Positions 63,528-64,000 of a stretch of DNA of 64,000 nt are shown one piece after another. The notes below the pieces were generated by a model that had not been told where the DNA came from, ran no database searches, and was given only the letters and a program-made list of their open reading frames with translations. Source of the stretch: Molanna angustata (Eukaryota > Arthropoda > Insecta > Trichoptera > Molannidae); the NCBI GenBank assembly GCA_963576475.1, contig OY754964.1:6810486-6874485 (forward strand), written 5' to 3'. Each line of letters starts with the position of its first letter. Within the stretch, counting starts at the first letter, position 1. A program made the translations under genes and the position numbers.

Positions 63528-63641
63528 ATCAATGCAAAAATATCACTACCTAAAGCAGACAAAGGAAATTCGGTAGTCATTTCAAACAAAGCCGATTACA
63601 AAGATAAGATTTTGGAGTTTATCAACTCAATTAAGATCTAA
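63528..63641 (+). pseudogene. Penelope-like element coding remnant
   Basis: The frame reads ISLPKADKGNSVVISNKADY followed by KDKILEFINSI and a stop. The KADKGN-x-VVI-x(3)-DY pattern is the conserved segment at the start of the polymerase region of Penelope-like retroelements. Only about 37 residues survive. Importance: it shows the element class that normally carries reduced hammerhead motifs is present in this genome. Confidence 0.65.
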
Positions 63642-64000
63642 GAAGAACACCACAGGTTTCAAGATAAATTACACCCCTTATGAACAAGAAATATTTTATT
63701 TATTTATTTATTTATTCATCTTTCTGTACATAAACACCAATACATTCCATTATATTTACTACACATATGTTTCTGGAAAAAACCGATTCCTTCTTTAGAT
63801 GAATGTTTTGTAAGAGTATATTCATGAAAATATTAACATTTTCAGCATCCAAAACATGTTGGGGCATATGTACCTACGAGAAATTAAAAAAAAACTTTAG
63901 ATGTCCTACTCTTTGAAGAAGGTTCTAGTTGGTTGGAAGAAATTGCCTAATGGCAATAAGCCCGCCAATGTAAAATATATTTGTTTTTTCTTATAGAAAT
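63642..64000. other. Mostly unrecognised, ends with shared repeat
   Basis: A short (TTTA)n run is at 63695-63717. GGTTGGAAGAAATTGCCTAA and AAGCCCGCCAATGT at 63931-63973 match 16590-16630 and look like the end of a dispersed repeat running off the window. Confidence 0.5.

Overview
This window is AT-rich eukaryotic DNA from an invertebrate, most likely an insect. Lepidoptera would fit, judging by the LINE tails, the tRNA-derived SINEs, the many small MITEs and the CA-bearing repeats, but no single-copy marker gene settles it. I see no intact host gene, no rRNA and no convincing functional tRNA. The only candidate host exon is a short membrane-protein-like exon at 14693-14958. Nearly everything recognisable is mobile DNA or tandem repeat.

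Layout. 1-5.1 kb: a (TA)n tract, decayed SINEs, two copies of a CA-bearing dispersed repeat and an internally deleted R1-type LINE. 5.1-6.5 kb: a 111-bp tandem array and a 42-bp triplet. 8.5-9.9 kb: a hAT element with perfect 8-bp target duplications, then a 24-bp array and an AAAT-rich tract. 10.5-13 kb: antisense LINE tails and a full CA-bearing repeat. 16-22.5 kb: LINE 3' ends, two SINE families, a 544-bp CA array and a palindromic MITE. 23.3-28.7 kb: a 73-bp satellite of 74 copies with no length change and a visible higher-order duplication. 29.5-32.6 kb: a CAAGACC-rich block, three MITEs and decayed LINEs. 34-42.7 kb: LINE tails, two palindromes, MITEs, an LTR-like segment and a nested SINE. 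42.9-47.2 kb: minisatellites interrupted by SINEs and another CA-bearing repeat. 47.8-57.5 kb: a hAT remnant, three palindromes embedded in (TA)n arrays, and the two longest reverse-transcriptase reading frames (51703-54123 and about 56655-57520). 58-64 kb: more LINE tails, one more CA-bearing repeat and a small Penelope-like element remnant.

The most interesting signal is a recurring 40-50 nt motif at 17746, 35490-35587, 38331, 50375-50609, 51025 and 55901-56098. Each copy has the order CTGANGA-like core, one extra nucleotide, a short hairpin, GAA, a self-complementary segment, one nucleotide, and a strand able to pair with the bases just before the core. This is the layout of hammerhead ribozymes with a reduced stem III, which are known from Penelope-like retroelements and act as dimers. 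Hairpin and self-complementary segment differ in sequence between groups but keep their pairing. In five loci the motif occurs as head-to-head inverted copies forming palindromes up to 366 bp, three of them bounded by (TA)n. A Penelope-like coding remnant at 63528-63641 shows that such elements occur in this genome.

No genes here appear to work together as a host pathway. The elements interact as mobile parasites: LINEs presumably supply reverse transcriptase for the SINEs, and microsatellites and minisatellites serve repeatedly as landing sites.
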